The notes: a model not told the origin generated them from the letters alone. A DNA stretch of 64,000 nucleotides from Rhodococcus sp. HNM0569 (GCF_012726205.1 NZ_JAASAE010000004.1:274641-338640); one strand, 5' to 3'. Positions 8,243 through 16,587 are shown, counted from the first letter of the stretch. A program made the numbers and translations.

Positions 8243-9115
8243 GTGAGCGGATACCGCCTCATGGCCGTCCATGCCCACCCGGACGACGAGTCGAGCAAGG
8301 GTGCCGCCACGATGGCCCGCTACGCGCACGAGGGCGACCGCGTGCGCGTGGTCACGCTCACCGGCGGCGAACGTGGCGACATCCTCAACCCCGCGATGGA
8401 CCTGCCCGGCAACCGCGAGCGGATGTCGGAACTACGCATCGAAGAGATGGCCGAAGCCGCGCGCATCCTCGGCGTCGAACACGAGTGGCTCGGGTTCGTC
8501 GACTCCGGTCTGCCCGAGGGCGACCCGCTGCCGCCGCTGCCCGAAGGCAGCTTCGCGCTCGTCCCCTTGGAGATCGCGACCGAGGCGCTGGTGCGGTCCA
8601 TCCGCGCGTTCCGGCCGCACGTCATCACGACCTACGACGAGAACGGTGGCTACCCGCATCCCGACCACATCCGCTGCCACGAGGTGTCGATGGCGGCGTT
8701 CGAGGCCGCGGGCGATCCCGAGCGGTTCCCGGACGCGGGCGAGCCGTGGGAAGTGCAGAAGATCTACTACAACCACGGGTTCATCCGTCGCCGTCTCGTG
8801 CAGTTCCAGGAGGAGTACGAGCGCCGCGGCGTCGAGTTCCCGATGGCGGACTGGCTCGCGAAGTGGAAGACCGAGCAGGGTGACCTGATGGCGCGCGTGA
8901 CCACCCAGATCACGTGCGGCGACTACTTCGCACAGCGCGACGACGCGTTGCGTGCGCACGCAACGCAGATCGACCCGAACGGGTCGTTCTTCGCCGTCCC
9001 GCTCGACATCCAGCAGAAGGTGTGGCCCACCGAGGAATTCGAGCTCGCGAAGACCCGCGTGACGACGTCCATCCCCGAAGACGACCTGTTCGCAGGTGTC
9101 GAGAAGAGTGAGTGA
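8243..9115 (+). CDS. mca: Mycothiol S-conjugate amidase Mca
   Basis: 290 aa, LmbE/PIG-L zinc amidase family. Zinc ligands are visible in [14 protein letters not shown] (residues about 7-20) and [12 protein letters not shown] (about 140). The reaction splits mycothiol S-conjugates of toxins into glucosaminyl-inositol and a mercapturic acid, part of mycothiol-dependent detoxification in the cytoplasm. The paralogue MshB is excluded by the close match to the Mca-specific [15 protein letters not shown] and [12 protein letters not shown] pattern. GTG at 8243 ([13 protein letters not shown]) aligns with the start of Rv1082 and has GAGG 11 nt upstream; GTG 8231 and ATG 8165 are in-frame alternatives. 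The 260 nt upstream hold no other gene that can be supported. Implies a mycothiol-producing host. Confidence 0.93.
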   Translation: MSGYRLMAVHAHPDDESSKGAATMARYAHEGDRVRVVTLTGGERGDILNPAMDLPGNRERMSELRIEEMAEAARILGVEHEWLGFVDSGLPEGDPLPPLPEGSFALVPLEIATEALVRSIRAFRPHVITTYDENGGYPHPDHIRCHEVSMAAFEAAGDPERFPDAGEPWEVQKIYYNHGFIRRRLVQFQEEYERRGVEFPMADWLAKWKTEQGDLMARVTTQITCGDYFAQRDDALRAHATQIDPNGSFFAVPLDIQQKVWPTEEFELAKTRVTTSIPEDDLFAGVEKSE

Positions 9116-9121
9116 TCTCGA

Positions 9122-9460
9122 GTGATCGTGTCCAGTGTGTCGGCGGTGCTGGCCCAGTTCCCCAACGACTCCGGCACGCCCACGGGCCCGGAATTCGGCA
9201 AGGCCTCGCCGGTCGGTCTCGTGCTGATTCTGCTGCTGCTCGTCGGCGTCGTGTTGCTCGTGCGGTCGATGAACAAGAAGCTCAAGCGGCTCCCGGACAC
9301 GTTCGACCAGGATCGGCCCGAGGCCGATCAGGCCGCCGACGAGGGCACCGACCGCGGCGCGCTGCAGGACCTGCCTCCCACGGACACGTCATCGCGCGAC
9401 GAACGGGCTGCAGGCGGATCGGGCAGCGGCGCCGATCAGCCACCCACACGTGACAGTTAA
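9122..9460 (+). CDS. Small single-pass membrane protein (Rv1083-like)
   Basis: 112 aa. One transmembrane helix (about 30-47, VGLVLILLLLVGVVLLV) is followed by a basic MNKKLKRLPDTF junction and an acidic, Gly/Ser/Asp-rich disordered tail. It begins 6 nt after the mca stop and is most likely cotranscribed with it. The order mca - small membrane protein - DUF255 protein repeats Rv1082-Rv1084. No function is known. Confidence 0.75.
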   Translation: MIVSSVSAVLAQFPNDSGTPTGPEFGKASPVGLVLILLLLVGVVLLVRSMNKKLKRLPDTFDQDRPEADQAADEGTDRGALQDLPPTDTSSRDERAAGGSGSGADQPPTRDS

Positions 9461-9559
9461 CGAGGCCGTGCCGCAGTGCTAGCCTGATGAACCGTATCGG
9501 TTACGGCTGTCCGGTTCGCGTATGCATCCGGCCGGTGGAGAGTGGAGGACGGTGAGTAG

Positions 9560-9628
9560 ATGACGGTCGCGCAGATCGCCGCCATGTGCGGCGCCCGACC
9601 CATCCTTACCTCCCGGGCCCCGCGTTGA
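9560..9628 (+). CDS. Possible 22-residue leader peptide upstream of a methyltransferase
   Basis: ATG at 9560 opens a 22-codon frame (MTVAQIAAMCGARPILTSRA...) ending TGA at 9628. GGAGG lies about 11 nt upstream. It sits in a 245-nt gap that also holds a -10-like TAGCCT (9480-9485), a CCGTA/TACGG inverted repeat and the palindrome CTCCCCGCGGGGAG just before the methyltransferase. The arrangement resembles a leader-controlled unit, but nothing proves translation. Confidence 0.3.
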   Translation: MTVAQIAAMCGARPILTSRAPR

Positions 9629-9705
9629 TCGTCGCCTGCCCTCCTCCCCGCGGGGAGTAGTTGCGGCAGCTACGCGCCGCGGAGCCCCACACGAAGGACT
9701 CCACC

Positions 9706-10471
9706 TTGTCCGATCGACACATCACCGATCTCCCTCGCATCTACACAGTCCGCGAGAGCGGACACCGGATACACAATCCCCTCACACCCGCCAAACTTTC
9801 CGCTCTGGGCGAGGCACTCGGGCTCACCCCCCGGAACGACCCTCCTCGACCTTGCCAGTGGCTCGGGCGAGATGCTGTGCACGTGGGCGCGCGATCACGC
9901 GATCACGGGCACGGGCGTCGACATCAGCTCCGTCTTCACCGCGCACGCACGTGCGCGCGCCGTCGATCTCGGAGTATCCGAGTCGGTCGATTTCGTCCAC
10001 GCCGACGCGGTCGGCTACGTCGCGGACAGGCCTGTCGACGTGGCGGCGTGCCTCGGCGCGACATGGATCGGCGAGGGTGTGGCCGGAACGATCGAGTTGC
10101 TCGACCGCAGCCTCCGCCCGGGAGGGCTGATGCTGATCGGCGAGCCCTACTGGCGGCGCACTCCTACCGACGAGCACACAGCGCGGGAGTGTCAGGCAGG
10201 CGCGATCGCCGACTTCCTGAGCCTGTCCGCGCTGATCGAGCAGTTCCAGGGCCTCGGCTACGACGTCGTCGAAATGGTGCTCGCCGACCAGGACAGCTGG
10301 GATCGCTATGCCGCGGCGCAGTGGCTCACGATGAGGCGCTGGCTCGACGGCAACCCCGACGACGAGTTGGCGAGTCGGGTACGCGAGGAACTCACGGAGG
10401 AGCCTGCCCGGTACGCGCGTTCGACGCGTGAGTACCTCGGGTGGGGAGTGTTCGCTCTCATGAAGAGCTGA
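9706..10471 (+). pseudogene. SAM-dependent methyltransferase interrupted by a +1 frameshift
   Basis: The N-terminal part reads from TTG 9706 (AAGGA 7 nt upstream): SDRHITDLPRIY through LSALGEALGLTP. The Rossmann core continues in another frame: GTTLLDLASGSGEM (motif I, SAM-binding), GTGVDIS (acidic loop), then VDFVHADA, ACLGATWIG and GGLMLIGEPYW, ending at 10471. Removing one C from the C6 run at 9827-9832 joins both parts into one continuous class I methyltransferase of about 254 residues. Either a sequencing or assembly slip in a homopolymer or a true inactivating mutation explains this. The substrate is unknown. It interrupts the otherwise conserved mca-to-DUF255 backbone, so it is probably an accessory gene. 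Confidence 0.75.
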
Positions 10472-10578
10472 CGTGGTCCGGCCGTTCCGCCGCGGCACCG
10501 CCGCGGCGGAACGGCTGCGTTGCCCGCGACCTCGAGTGGACCACCCGCCGCCCCGCCCCCGCATGTCACGATGGACGG

Positions 10579-12576
10579 ATGAATCGACTGGCAGATTCGC
10601 GGTCGCCGTACCTGCTCCAGCATGCCGACAATCCGGTCCACTGGCAGGAATGGGGGCCCGACGCCCTCGCGTCCGCGCGGGAACGCGACGTACCCATCCT
10701 GTTGTCGGTCGGCTACGCCGCGTGCCACTGGTGTCACGTCATGGCGCACGAGTCCTTCGAGGACGATGCGACCGCAGAACTCATGAACGCCAACTTCGTC
10801 TGCGTCAAGGTCGACCGCGAAGAACGCCCCGATCTCGACGCGATCTACATGACCGCGACCGTCGCGATGACCGGTCAGGGCGGCTGGCCCATGACATGCT
10901 TCCTCACGCCCGACGGCGCCCCGTTCTACTGCGGCACGTACTACCCGCGCATCGCGCACGGCGGCATGCCGTCGTTCACCCAGGTGCTCGACGCGATCGT
11001 GGACACGTGGCGCACCCGCCGCGAGGACGTCACGCGTGCGGGCGACGCGGTGGTCACCGAACTCACGCGCAGTGCGGGTGCGGTCCCCGCGGGTGGTGCT
11101 CCCACCGCCGATGCGCTGGATGCGGCGGTCGCGTCGGTGCTGCAGGACGAGGACACCGCACACGGCGGATTCGGCGGCGCACCCAAGTTTCCACCGTCCG
11201 CTCTGCTCGAGGGACTGATACGACACACCGAGCGCACGGGCTCGAGTGACGTGCACGACGCGGTCGAACGGACCGCGTCGGCCATGGCGCGGGGCGGCAT
11301 CCACGATCAGCTTGCGGGTGGGTTCGCGCGGTACTCCGTGGACGCCGAGTGGATCGTGCCGCACTTCGAGAAGATGCTGTACGACAACGCGCAACTGCTG
11401 CGCGTCTACGCGCATCTCGCGCGGCGCACGTCGTCGCCCGAGTACACGCGGGTCGCGGCCGGCATCGTGGACTTCCTGCTGCGCGATCTGCGCACCGAGA
11501 CCGGCGCCTTCGCGTCCTCCCTCGACGCCGACACGGAAGGCGTCGAAGGGCTCACCTACGTGTGGACTCCCGAAGAACTCGTCGACGTCCTCGGTTTCGA
11601 CGACGGCGTGTGGGCCGCGGGTCTGCTCGGGGTCGGCGCGTCCGGCACCTTCGAGGCGGGCACGTCGGTCGCGCAACTGCTCGAGACCCCCGACGACCCC
11701 GCGCGGTGGGCGCGGGTGCGTGAGGCGCTGTTCGCGTACCGGCTCACCCGTCCGCAACCCGCGCGAGACGACAAGGTCGTCACCGCGTGGAACGGCCTCG
11801 CGATCGGCGCACTCGCGGAAGCCGGTGCGGGGCTGGGCGAACCGGAGTGGGTCGACGCGGCACGCGCCGCGGCGGAAGCGGTGGTGGACCTGCATGTCGT
11901 CGACGGCCGGGTGCGCCGCGCCTCGCTCGGCGGCGAGGTGGGGGAGTCCGCAGGCGTGCTCGAGGACTACGCGGCACTCGCCGCCGGGCTGCTCGCGCTG
12001 TACCAGGCGACGGGTGAGGGCCGGTGGCTCCAGACGGCGTGCGCGCTGCTCGAAGCGGCGCTCGAGCACTTCGCCGACGCCGAAGCGCCCGGTGCCTGGT
12101 TCGACACGGCCGACGACGCCGAAGTGCTCGTGTCGCGCCCGCGCGATCCGGTGGACGGCGCGACCCCGTCCGGCGCGTCGACGATCGCCGACGCGCTGCT
12201 CACTGCCGCCGCGCTCGCGACCCCCGATCTGTCCGAGCGGTACCGCATCGCCGCCGACGCGTCGCTCGCGCGGGCCGCGCTGTTGCTCGAACGGGTGCCG
12301 CGGTCGGCAGGCAACTGGCTCGCGGTGGCCGAGGCGGCGGTGCGCGGGCCGTTGCAGGTCGCGGTCGCGACGGACGGGGCGACGGCTTTGCTCGATGCCG
12401 CGCGCCGCGACGCGCCCGGGGGGACCGTCGTGGTCGGCGGCGTACCCGATTCGGCGCCGCTGCTCGTCGACCGCCCACTCGTCGACGGGCAGGCCGCCGC
12501 GTACGTGTGCCGCGGCTTCGTGTGCGAGCGGCCGGTCACCGACAGTGCCGAACTCGCCGCGGCGCTCGCGCGCTGA
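10579..12576 (+). CDS. Thioredoxin-domain DUF255 protein (YyaL/SSP411 family)
   Basis: 665 aa. The N-terminal thioredoxin-like domain (residues 1-160) starts MNRLADSRSPYLLQHADNP and holds the redox motif CHWCHVM at about 50-56 and GGWPMTCFLTPDG. The rest is an (alpha/alpha)6-barrel region like N-acylglucosamine epimerases and glycosidases, with GGIHDQLAGGFARYS and PHFEKMLYDNAQL. The family is universal but its reaction is unsettled. Length agrees with Rv1084 (673 aa), whose position it holds. ATG 10579 gives the conserved family N-terminus. Confidence 0.88.
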   Translation: MNRLADSRSPYLLQHADNPVHWQEWGPDALASARERDVPILLSVGYAACHWCHVMAHESFEDDATAELMNANFVCVKVDREERPDLDAIYMTATVAMTGQGGWPMTCFLTPDGAPFYCGTYYPRIAHGGMPSFTQVLDAIVDTWRTRREDVTRAGDAVVTELTRSAGAVPAGGAPTADALDAAVASVLQDEDTAHGGFGGAPKFPPSALLEGLIRHTERTGSSDVHDAVERTASAMARGGIHDQLAGGFARYSVDAEWIVPHFEKMLYDNAQLLRVYAHLARRTSSPEYTRVAAGIVDFLLRDLRTETGAFASSLDADTEGVEGLTYVWTPEELVDVLGFDDGVWAAGLLGVGASGTFEAGTSVAQLLETPDDPARWARVREALFAYRLTRPQPARDDKVVTAWNGLAIGALAEAGAGLGEPEWVDAARAAAEAVVDLHVVDGRVRRASLGGEVGESAGVLEDYAALAAGLLALYQATGEGRWLQTACALLEAALEHFADAEAPGAWFDTADDAEVLVSRPRDPVDGATPSGASTIADALLTAAALATPDLSERYRIAADASLARAALLLERVPRSAGNWLAVAEAAVRGPLQVAVATDGATALLDAARRDAPGGTVVVGGVPDSAPLLVDRPLVDGQAAAYVCRGFVCERPVTDSAELAAALAR

Positions 12577-12606
12577 ACATTCTGCGGCGCTCGCGCGCGG
12601 GCCTGA

Positions 12607-13374
12607 TCAGCGCAGTGCGGTGAGGATCACCGGGCCGTCCTCGGTGACCGCGATGGTGTGTTCGGAGTGCGCGGTACGTGAGCCGTCGGCCGAGCGGATG
12701 GTCCATCCGTCGGGGTCGTACACGATGTCGTCGGTGCCTGTCGCACACCACGGTTCGAGCGCGATGGTCAGGCCCGGCCGCAGGGTGAGTCCGCGCCCGG
12801 GTCGTCCGTCGTTGGCGATGTGCGGGTCTTCGTGCATCGTGCGGCCGAGTCCGTGGCCGCCGAAGTCGGTGTTGATGCGGTAGCCGCGCGCGTGCAGGAC
12901 GTCGCCGATCGTGGCGGATACGTCGCCCAGGCGGGCGCCGGGAGCCGCGGCAGCGATGCCGGCGTCGAGCGCATCGCGCGTCGCGTCGACCAGGCGTACG
13001 TCCTCTGGACGTGGCGTGCCGACGACGACGGTGCGCGCCGAATCGGCGACCCAGCCGTCGATCGACACCGCGAGGTCCATGCTCAGTACGTCGCCGTCCG
13101 CGAGGACGTAATCGTGCGGAAGTCCGTGCAGCACCGCATCGTTGACTGACAGGCAGATCACATTGCGGAAGGGGCCGCGCCCGAAGGACGGCGAGTAGTC
13201 CCAGTAGCACGAGGTCGCGTCGCGCTCGCGGATCATCGTGCGGGCGCGCTGTTCGAGGTCGAGGAGGTTGACGCCGACGGCGGCGCGCTGCGCGAGGTCG
13301 GCAAGGACCTCGGCGACGAACGCGCCGGTGACGCGCATGCGCCCGATCTCGGCGGGCGACTTGAGTTCGATCAT
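12607..13374 (-). CDS. map: Type I methionine aminopeptidase
   Basis: 255 aa M24A metalloprotease. Metal ligands are in DLAVSIDGWVADSARTVV (two Asp), GHGLGRTMHEDPH (His), IALEPW (Glu) and SEHTIAVTEDG (Glu). It removes the initiator Met from nascent proteins. It lacks the N-terminal zinc-finger extension. It is divergent from a small HTH regulator and shares with it two CGGTATT-NN-AATACCG operators; its own -10 TAGAAT overlaps the nearer operator and lies 7 nt before ATG 13374, giving a leaderless transcript. It is not part of the Rv1080c-Rv1111c order, so it is probably an extra, regulated paralogue rather than the housekeeping copy. Confidence 0.9.
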   Translation of the reverse strand: MIELKSPAEIGRMRVTGAFVAEVLADLAQRAAVGVNLLDLEQRARTMIRERDATSCYWDYSPSFGRGPFRNVICLSVNDAVLHGLPHDYVLADGDVLSMDLAVSIDGWVADSARTVVVGTPRPEDVRLVDATRDALDAGIAAAAPGARLGDVSATIGDVLHARGYRINTDFGGHGLGRTMHEDPHIANDGRPGRGLTLRPGLTIALEPWCATGTDDIVYDPDGWTIRSADGSRTAHSEHTIAVTEDGPVILTALR

Positions 13375-13377
13375 GAA

Positions 13378-13393
13378 CGGTATTCTAATACCG
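13378..13393. promoter_or_regulatory. Operator 1 (CGGTATTCTAATACCG)
   Basis: A 16-bp inverted repeat (CGGTATT-CT-AATACCG) overlaps the predicted -10 (TAGAAT, minus strand) of the methionine aminopeptidase gene. It is the first of two copies whose centres lie 25 bp apart. Confidence 0.75.
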
Positions 13394-13402
13394 ATTCCCG
13401 AC

Positions 13403-13418
13403 CGGTATTCCAATACCG
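13403..13418. promoter_or_regulatory. Operator 2 (CGGTATTCCAATACCG)
   Basis: The second copy of the same inverted repeat, differing only in the 2-bp centre, lies just upstream of the -10 (TAGCGT, 13426-13431) of the small HTH gene. Two near-identical sites between divergent genes indicate cooperative binding by one dimeric regulator, most simply the HTH protein itself. Confidence 0.75.
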
Positions 13419-13437
13419 ACGATGCTAGCGTGGGTGC

Positions 13438-13695
13438 ATGGTCCGTCCACCCCTCACTCCGCAGCAGATCGAGGCAGGCCGCAGGCTCGGCGCGATGCTG
13501 CGTGCCGCGCGCGGCACACGCACCCTCGACGATGTCGCCGCCTGCGCCGCGATCTCGCCGGAAACGCTGCGCAAGATCGAGACGGGCCGGCTGCCCACGC
13601 CCGCGTTCGCGACCGTGGTCGCACTGTGTGTCGCGCTGGACGTCGACGTGCGGGCCGCGGCCGAGACGTGCGGCGCGGTGCCCCTCGCCGGCTAG
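13438..13695 (+). CDS. Small XRE-type helix-turn-helix regulator
   Basis: 85 aa. The whole protein is a lambda-repressor-like HTH (XRE): EAGRRLGAMLRAARGTRTLDDVA, then ISPETLRKIETGRLPTPAF as recognition region, and VALCVALDVDV. No ligand domain is present. A -10 TAGCGT at 13426-13431 is 6 nt from ATG 13438, so the mRNA is probably leaderless. It is divergent from the methionine aminopeptidase gene with twin operators between them, making it the likely autoregulator of both. It overlaps the hemolysin III stop by 4 nt, tail to tail. Confidence 0.85.
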   Translation: MVRPPLTPQQIEAGRRLGAMLRAARGTRTLDDVAACAAISPETLRKIETGRLPTPAFATVVALCVALDVDVRAAAETCGAVPLAG

Positions 13696-14363
13696 ACCGC
13701 CAGCACCACCAGCCACACCGCGGCGTAGTGACACAGTGCGGCCACGGCGGTGGCGGCATGGAAGAATTCGTGATGGCCGAAGGTGGCGGGCCACGGGTCG
13801 GGCCAGCGCAGCGCGTACAGCACGCCGCCGACGCTGTAGAGGATGCCGCCGATCAGAAGCAGGATCATCGGTGCGAACCCGGTCTCGCGGACGAGTTCGG
13901 GTGCGACCGGCACGATCGCCCACCCGAGGAGTAGATACAGCGGCACACCCAGCCAGCGAGGAGCGGTGGGCCACAACATCTTCAGCGCTACGCCCGCGAT
14001 CGCGCCCGTCCAGACCACCGCGAGCAGGGTGCGACCGGTCGACGCGGGCAGTGCCAGCACGCCGAACGGTGTGTAACTGCCCGCGATGAACACGAAGATC
14101 ATCGAGTGGTCGGCGCGCTTCATCCACATGCGTGCCCGCGCGCTGCGCCACGGCACGCGATGATAGGTGGCGCTCACGCCGAACACGCCGCACACGGTGA
14201 GGGCATAGACGCCCGTCGCGACGGCGGCGGCCGTGGAGGTCAGCGTCGCGGCGCAGGTCACGAGGGTTGCGCCGGACACGACCGATACCGCGAACGCCCA
14301 CGCGTGGATCCAGCCGCGCAGGCGCGGTTTGACGGGAATCTCGTCCAGTCCGAGTGCGGTCAT
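13692..14363 (-). CDS. Hemolysin III family membrane protein (PAQR/YqfA superfamily)
   Basis: 223 aa with seven predicted transmembrane segments. Family landmarks are SATYHRVPWRS (near 64-74, with the metal-ligand His), KRADHSMIFVFIAGSYTPF (about 80-100) and the C-terminal FGHHEFFHAATAVAALCHY with the remaining His residues. These proteins belong to the PAQR superfamily of putative metal-dependent membrane hydrolases, and the name hemolysin is historical. Position equals Rv1085c. A 20-bp palindrome lies about 40 bp upstream. Confidence 0.88.
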   Translation of the reverse strand: MTALGLDEIPVKPRLRGWIHAWAFAVSVVSGATLVTCAATLTSTAAAVATGVYALTVCGVFGVSATYHRVPWRSARARMWMKRADHSMIFVFIAGSYTPFGVLALPASTGRTLLAVVWTGAIAGVALKMLWPTAPRWLGVPLYLLLGWAIVPVAPELVRETGFAPMILLLIGGILYSVGGVLYALRWPDPWPATFGHHEFFHAATAVAALCHYAAVWLVVLAV

Positions 14364-14402
14364 GGGGCGCTGCGGGTCCTCTCGAGGGAGTGCGACGGGG
14401 TG

Positions 14403-14422
14403 AACCTACGGAACCGTAGGTT
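14403..14422. promoter_or_regulatory. 20-bp palindrome upstream of the hemolysin III gene
   Basis: AACCTACGG-AA-CCGTAGGTT is a perfect 9-bp inverted repeat with a 2-bp centre, placed 40 bp before the hemolysin III start and about 100 bp before the divergent prenyl synthase gene. The size and symmetry suit a TetR-type operator; the regulator is unknown. Confidence 0.55.
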
Positions 14423-14519
14423 GTCGATCGGTGCTCACCCTACCCCTCGGTAGCGCGGCATGCGCGACCTCGCCGCCGGGAGGTGACGGCGGTTCGGCGG
14501 GCGTCGGCGGCGGCGTATT

Positions 14520-15344
14520 GTGGGCACCCATGGTGATCGTCCGGTGAGTGAGCGCACGCGGGAGGAGCGCGGGATTCCGACCCCGCGCTCATTGCTGTAT
14601 CGGCTGTACGAGCAGCGCTTGCTGCGCAGTCTCCGTGGTCGGCAGGCCCCGCGGCACATCGCGGTCATGTGCGACGGCAACCGGCGCTGGGCGCGCGAGA
14701 ACGGTTTCACCGACGTCAGCCATGGGCATCGCATGGGCGCACTCAAGATCGCCGAGATGCTCGGCTGGTGCGATGCCGCAGGTGTCGAGACCGCCACCAT
14801 CTACCTGCTGTCCACCGAGAACCTGCGACGCGATCCGGAAGAGCTCACGACTCTCCTCGAGATCATCACCGACGTCGTCGAGGAGATCTCGGGTCCTGAC
14901 ACCAACTGGAGCGTCAAGATCGTCGGTGCGCCCGATCTGCTTCCGCCCGAGCATGCGCGCCGACTGCGTGAGGCCGCCGAGCGCACCCAGGGCCGCACGG
15001 GCACACACGTCAACGTCGCAGTCGGGTACGGCGGGCGGCAGGAGATCGCCGATGCGGTGCAATCGCTGCTGCGGCAGCGGATCGAGGCGGGCGTCGGGGG
15101 CGACGCACTCGTCGACTCGGTCACCGTCGATGCGATCGACGACCATCTGTACACGTCGGGGCAGCCCGACCCCGATCTCGTGATCCGCACGTCGGGGGAA
15201 CAGCGGCTGTCGGGTTTCCTGTTGTGGCAGAGCGCCTATTCGGAGATCTGGTTCACCGAGGCGTACTGGCCCGAGTTCCGTCGCGTCGACTTCCTGCGGG
15301 CGCTGCGTGACTACGCGGCACGGCACCGCCGTTTCGGTACCTGA
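14520..15344 (+). CDS. Short-chain cis-prenyl (Z,E-farnesyl) diphosphate synthase, UppS family
   Basis: 274 aa. It shows the cis-prenyltransferase signatures: HIAVMCDGNRRWAR with the catalytic Asp (about 46-59), LSTENLRRD, VNVAVGYGGRQEI, and the C-terminal DLVIRTSGEQRLSGFLLWQS followed by SEIWF. It follows Rv1086, which in M. tuberculosis makes Z,E-farnesyl diphosphate from geranyl diphosphate and IPP, feeding decaprenyl phosphate synthesis by a second enzyme (Rv2361c type). The assignment as the short-chain enzyme rests on synteny and overall similarity to Rv1086. GTG 14520 and GTG 14544 are both possible starts and no ribosome site decides between them. Confidence 0.85.
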   Translation: MGTHGDRPVSERTREERGIPTPRSLLYRLYEQRLLRSLRGRQAPRHIAVMCDGNRRWARENGFTDVSHGHRMGALKIAEMLGWCDAAGVETATIYLLSTENLRRDPEELTTLLEIITDVVEEISGPDTNWSVKIVGAPDLLPPEHARRLREAAERTQGRTGTHVNVAVGYGGRQEIADAVQSLLRQRIEAGVGGDALVDSVTVDAIDDHLYTSGQPDPDLVIRTSGEQRLSGFLLWQSAYSEIWFTEAYWPEFRRVDFLRALRDYAARHRRFGT

Positions 15345-15366
15345 CGACCACAGGTCGCCTCGGTCG

Positions 15367-15789
15367 TCATCCTGCCGCCGCTGGGCGCGAAAGCCCCGCT
15401 CGGGTGGCCGTGGATCGGCGCATCGCTGCCTTCCGGGCGGGTGTGGCGTCGTAGAAGGACTCGTAGTCGCTGTCGGTCCACGCGCCTTCCGCCAGTCGGT
15501 CGCGTACGTAGAGGACGTCCGGCCAGGTGTTGTCGAAGCCGAACAACGCGTCCGCCTGCGCAAGGCTCAGGCCGAGTATCTCTCTGCCGGCGCGTTCCCA
15601 GTGCGTCCGCGAGTCGTCGTCGGCGCGCCTGGGCATGAGCATGTCGTCGATGTAGAAGCTCGTCGAGTTGTGCACCGCCCAACCCGCGATACACCCGGAA
15701 GACCCGGACCACCATCCCTTCTGATTCCACCGCTTCGGTCGGGCGGACAGCTGCGCGATGATGGCGTCGAGTGCCTGGATATCGACCAT
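15367..15789 (-). CDS. Conserved hypothetical protein
   Basis: 140 aa, soluble, no signal peptide. It contains RWNQKGWW, a CIAGWAVHN stretch and LGLSLAQADALFGFDNTWPDVL. I do not recognise a named family; the AxxLFGxxNTWP segment recurs in short actinobacterial proteins of unknown role. ATG 15789 has GAGGGG 7 nt upstream. It lies convergent with the prenyl synthase gene and downstream of the TetR gene on the same strand, 81 nt away, so it may be the second gene of that transcript. Confidence 0.6.
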   Translation of the reverse strand: MVDIQALDAIIAQLSARPKRWNQKGWWSGSSGCIAGWAVHNSTSFYIDDMLMPRRADDDSRTHWERAGREILGLSLAQADALFGFDNTWPDVLYVRDRLAEGAWTDSDYESFYDATPARKAAMRRSTATRAGLSRPAAAG

Positions 15790-15870
15790 TCGGCATCCCC
15801 TCGAGACCGCGAACGAGTGCGACAGGTCGAACGCTCGGCGGTGGCGGCGTAATCCCGGATGTCGCCCGCG

Positions 15871-16476
15871 TCACGCGGGCGGTTGTGAACGCGACGGGAC
15901 GAGGGCGGAATACCAGATGTCGGCGAGCACGTGCACGGCGAGTTCGCGGGGGGTGTCGATCGTGCCCTGCTCGGCCCATCGTGCGAAGAACCGTTCGAGC
16001 TGCGCGACGAGCAGTTCGATCCGCAGCCGCGCCTCGGCTTCGCGCTCGGGTCCCCAGTTCGCGAGGTAGCCGGGCATCGCGTCGGAGAGATCGGCGATCG
16101 CCTGCCGCGCGACGGGCGTGAAACCCGGCTCGAGGGCGACGGCCTGGTCCCAGGCGGGCAGGAGGGTGCGATGGCGGTCGAACCAGTCGACAGCGGCCTC
16201 GATCCACGCGGTGAACTCGGCCTTCGACTCGGTGGTGAGCACACGGTCCAGGTCTGCGTACAACTCGGCGGCCCGCGGGTGCATCGAGTCGGCGCTCACG
16301 GCGCGCAGCACCGTCATCTTGTCGGGGAAGTGCAGGTAGAAGGCGGCCCGACTGCACCCGGCCCGCCGCGCGATGTCCTCGATCCGAACGGGCGCATATC
16401 CGTGCTCGGCGAAGAGGTCGCGTGCCGCGGCGACGAGTCCGGCTCGCGTCGCGGCCTTCTGCTGTGCGCGTGTCAT
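15871..16476 (-). CDS. TetR family transcriptional regulator
   Basis: 201 aa. The N-terminal HTH (about 5-55) has ARDLFAEHGYAPVRIEDIARRAGCSRAAFYLHFPDK, a classic TetR signature; the C-terminal helical ligand domain follows. The start at 16476 (MTRAQQKAATRAG) has GGGAGG 5 nt upstream. It is divergent from the flavin monooxygenase gene, whose promoter region contains the palindrome ACGAGCCGGCTCGT, so it probably represses the monooxygenase-hydrolase pair and itself in response to a lipophilic substrate (inference). Confidence 0.85.
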   Translation of the reverse strand: MTRAQQKAATRAGLVAAARDLFAEHGYAPVRIEDIARRAGCSRAAFYLHFPDKMTVLRAVSADSMHPRAAELYADLDRVLTTESKAEFTAWIEAAVDWFDRHRTLLPAWDQAVALEPGFTPVARQAIADLSDAMPGYLANWGPEREAEARLRIELLVAQLERFFARWAEQGTIDTPRELAVHVLADIWYSALVPSRSQPPA

Positions 16477-16498
16477 GCCCACCTCCCACGGGGATCGT

Positions 16499-16512
16499 AC
16501 GAGCCGGCTCGT
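16499..16512. promoter_or_regulatory. Candidate TetR operator ACGAGCCGGCTCGT
   Basis: A perfect 14-bp palindrome lies between the divergent TetR and monooxygenase genes, 22 bp upstream of the TetR start and just upstream of the monooxygenase -35. Confidence 0.6.
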
Positions 16513-16522
16513 CGCCATTTAC

Positions 16523-16551
16523 TTGACATGGCGTCAGTGAACACGTTCTAT
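16523..16551 (+). promoter_or_regulatory. Promoter of the flavin monooxygenase gene
   Basis: A perfect -35 TTGACA (16523-16528) and -10 TTCTAT (16546-16551) with 17-nt spacing, followed by GGAGG and ATG 16588. Confidence 0.7.
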
Positions 16552-16587
16552 GAACCACATCACAAATACGGCGTTCGGAGGTCAACC

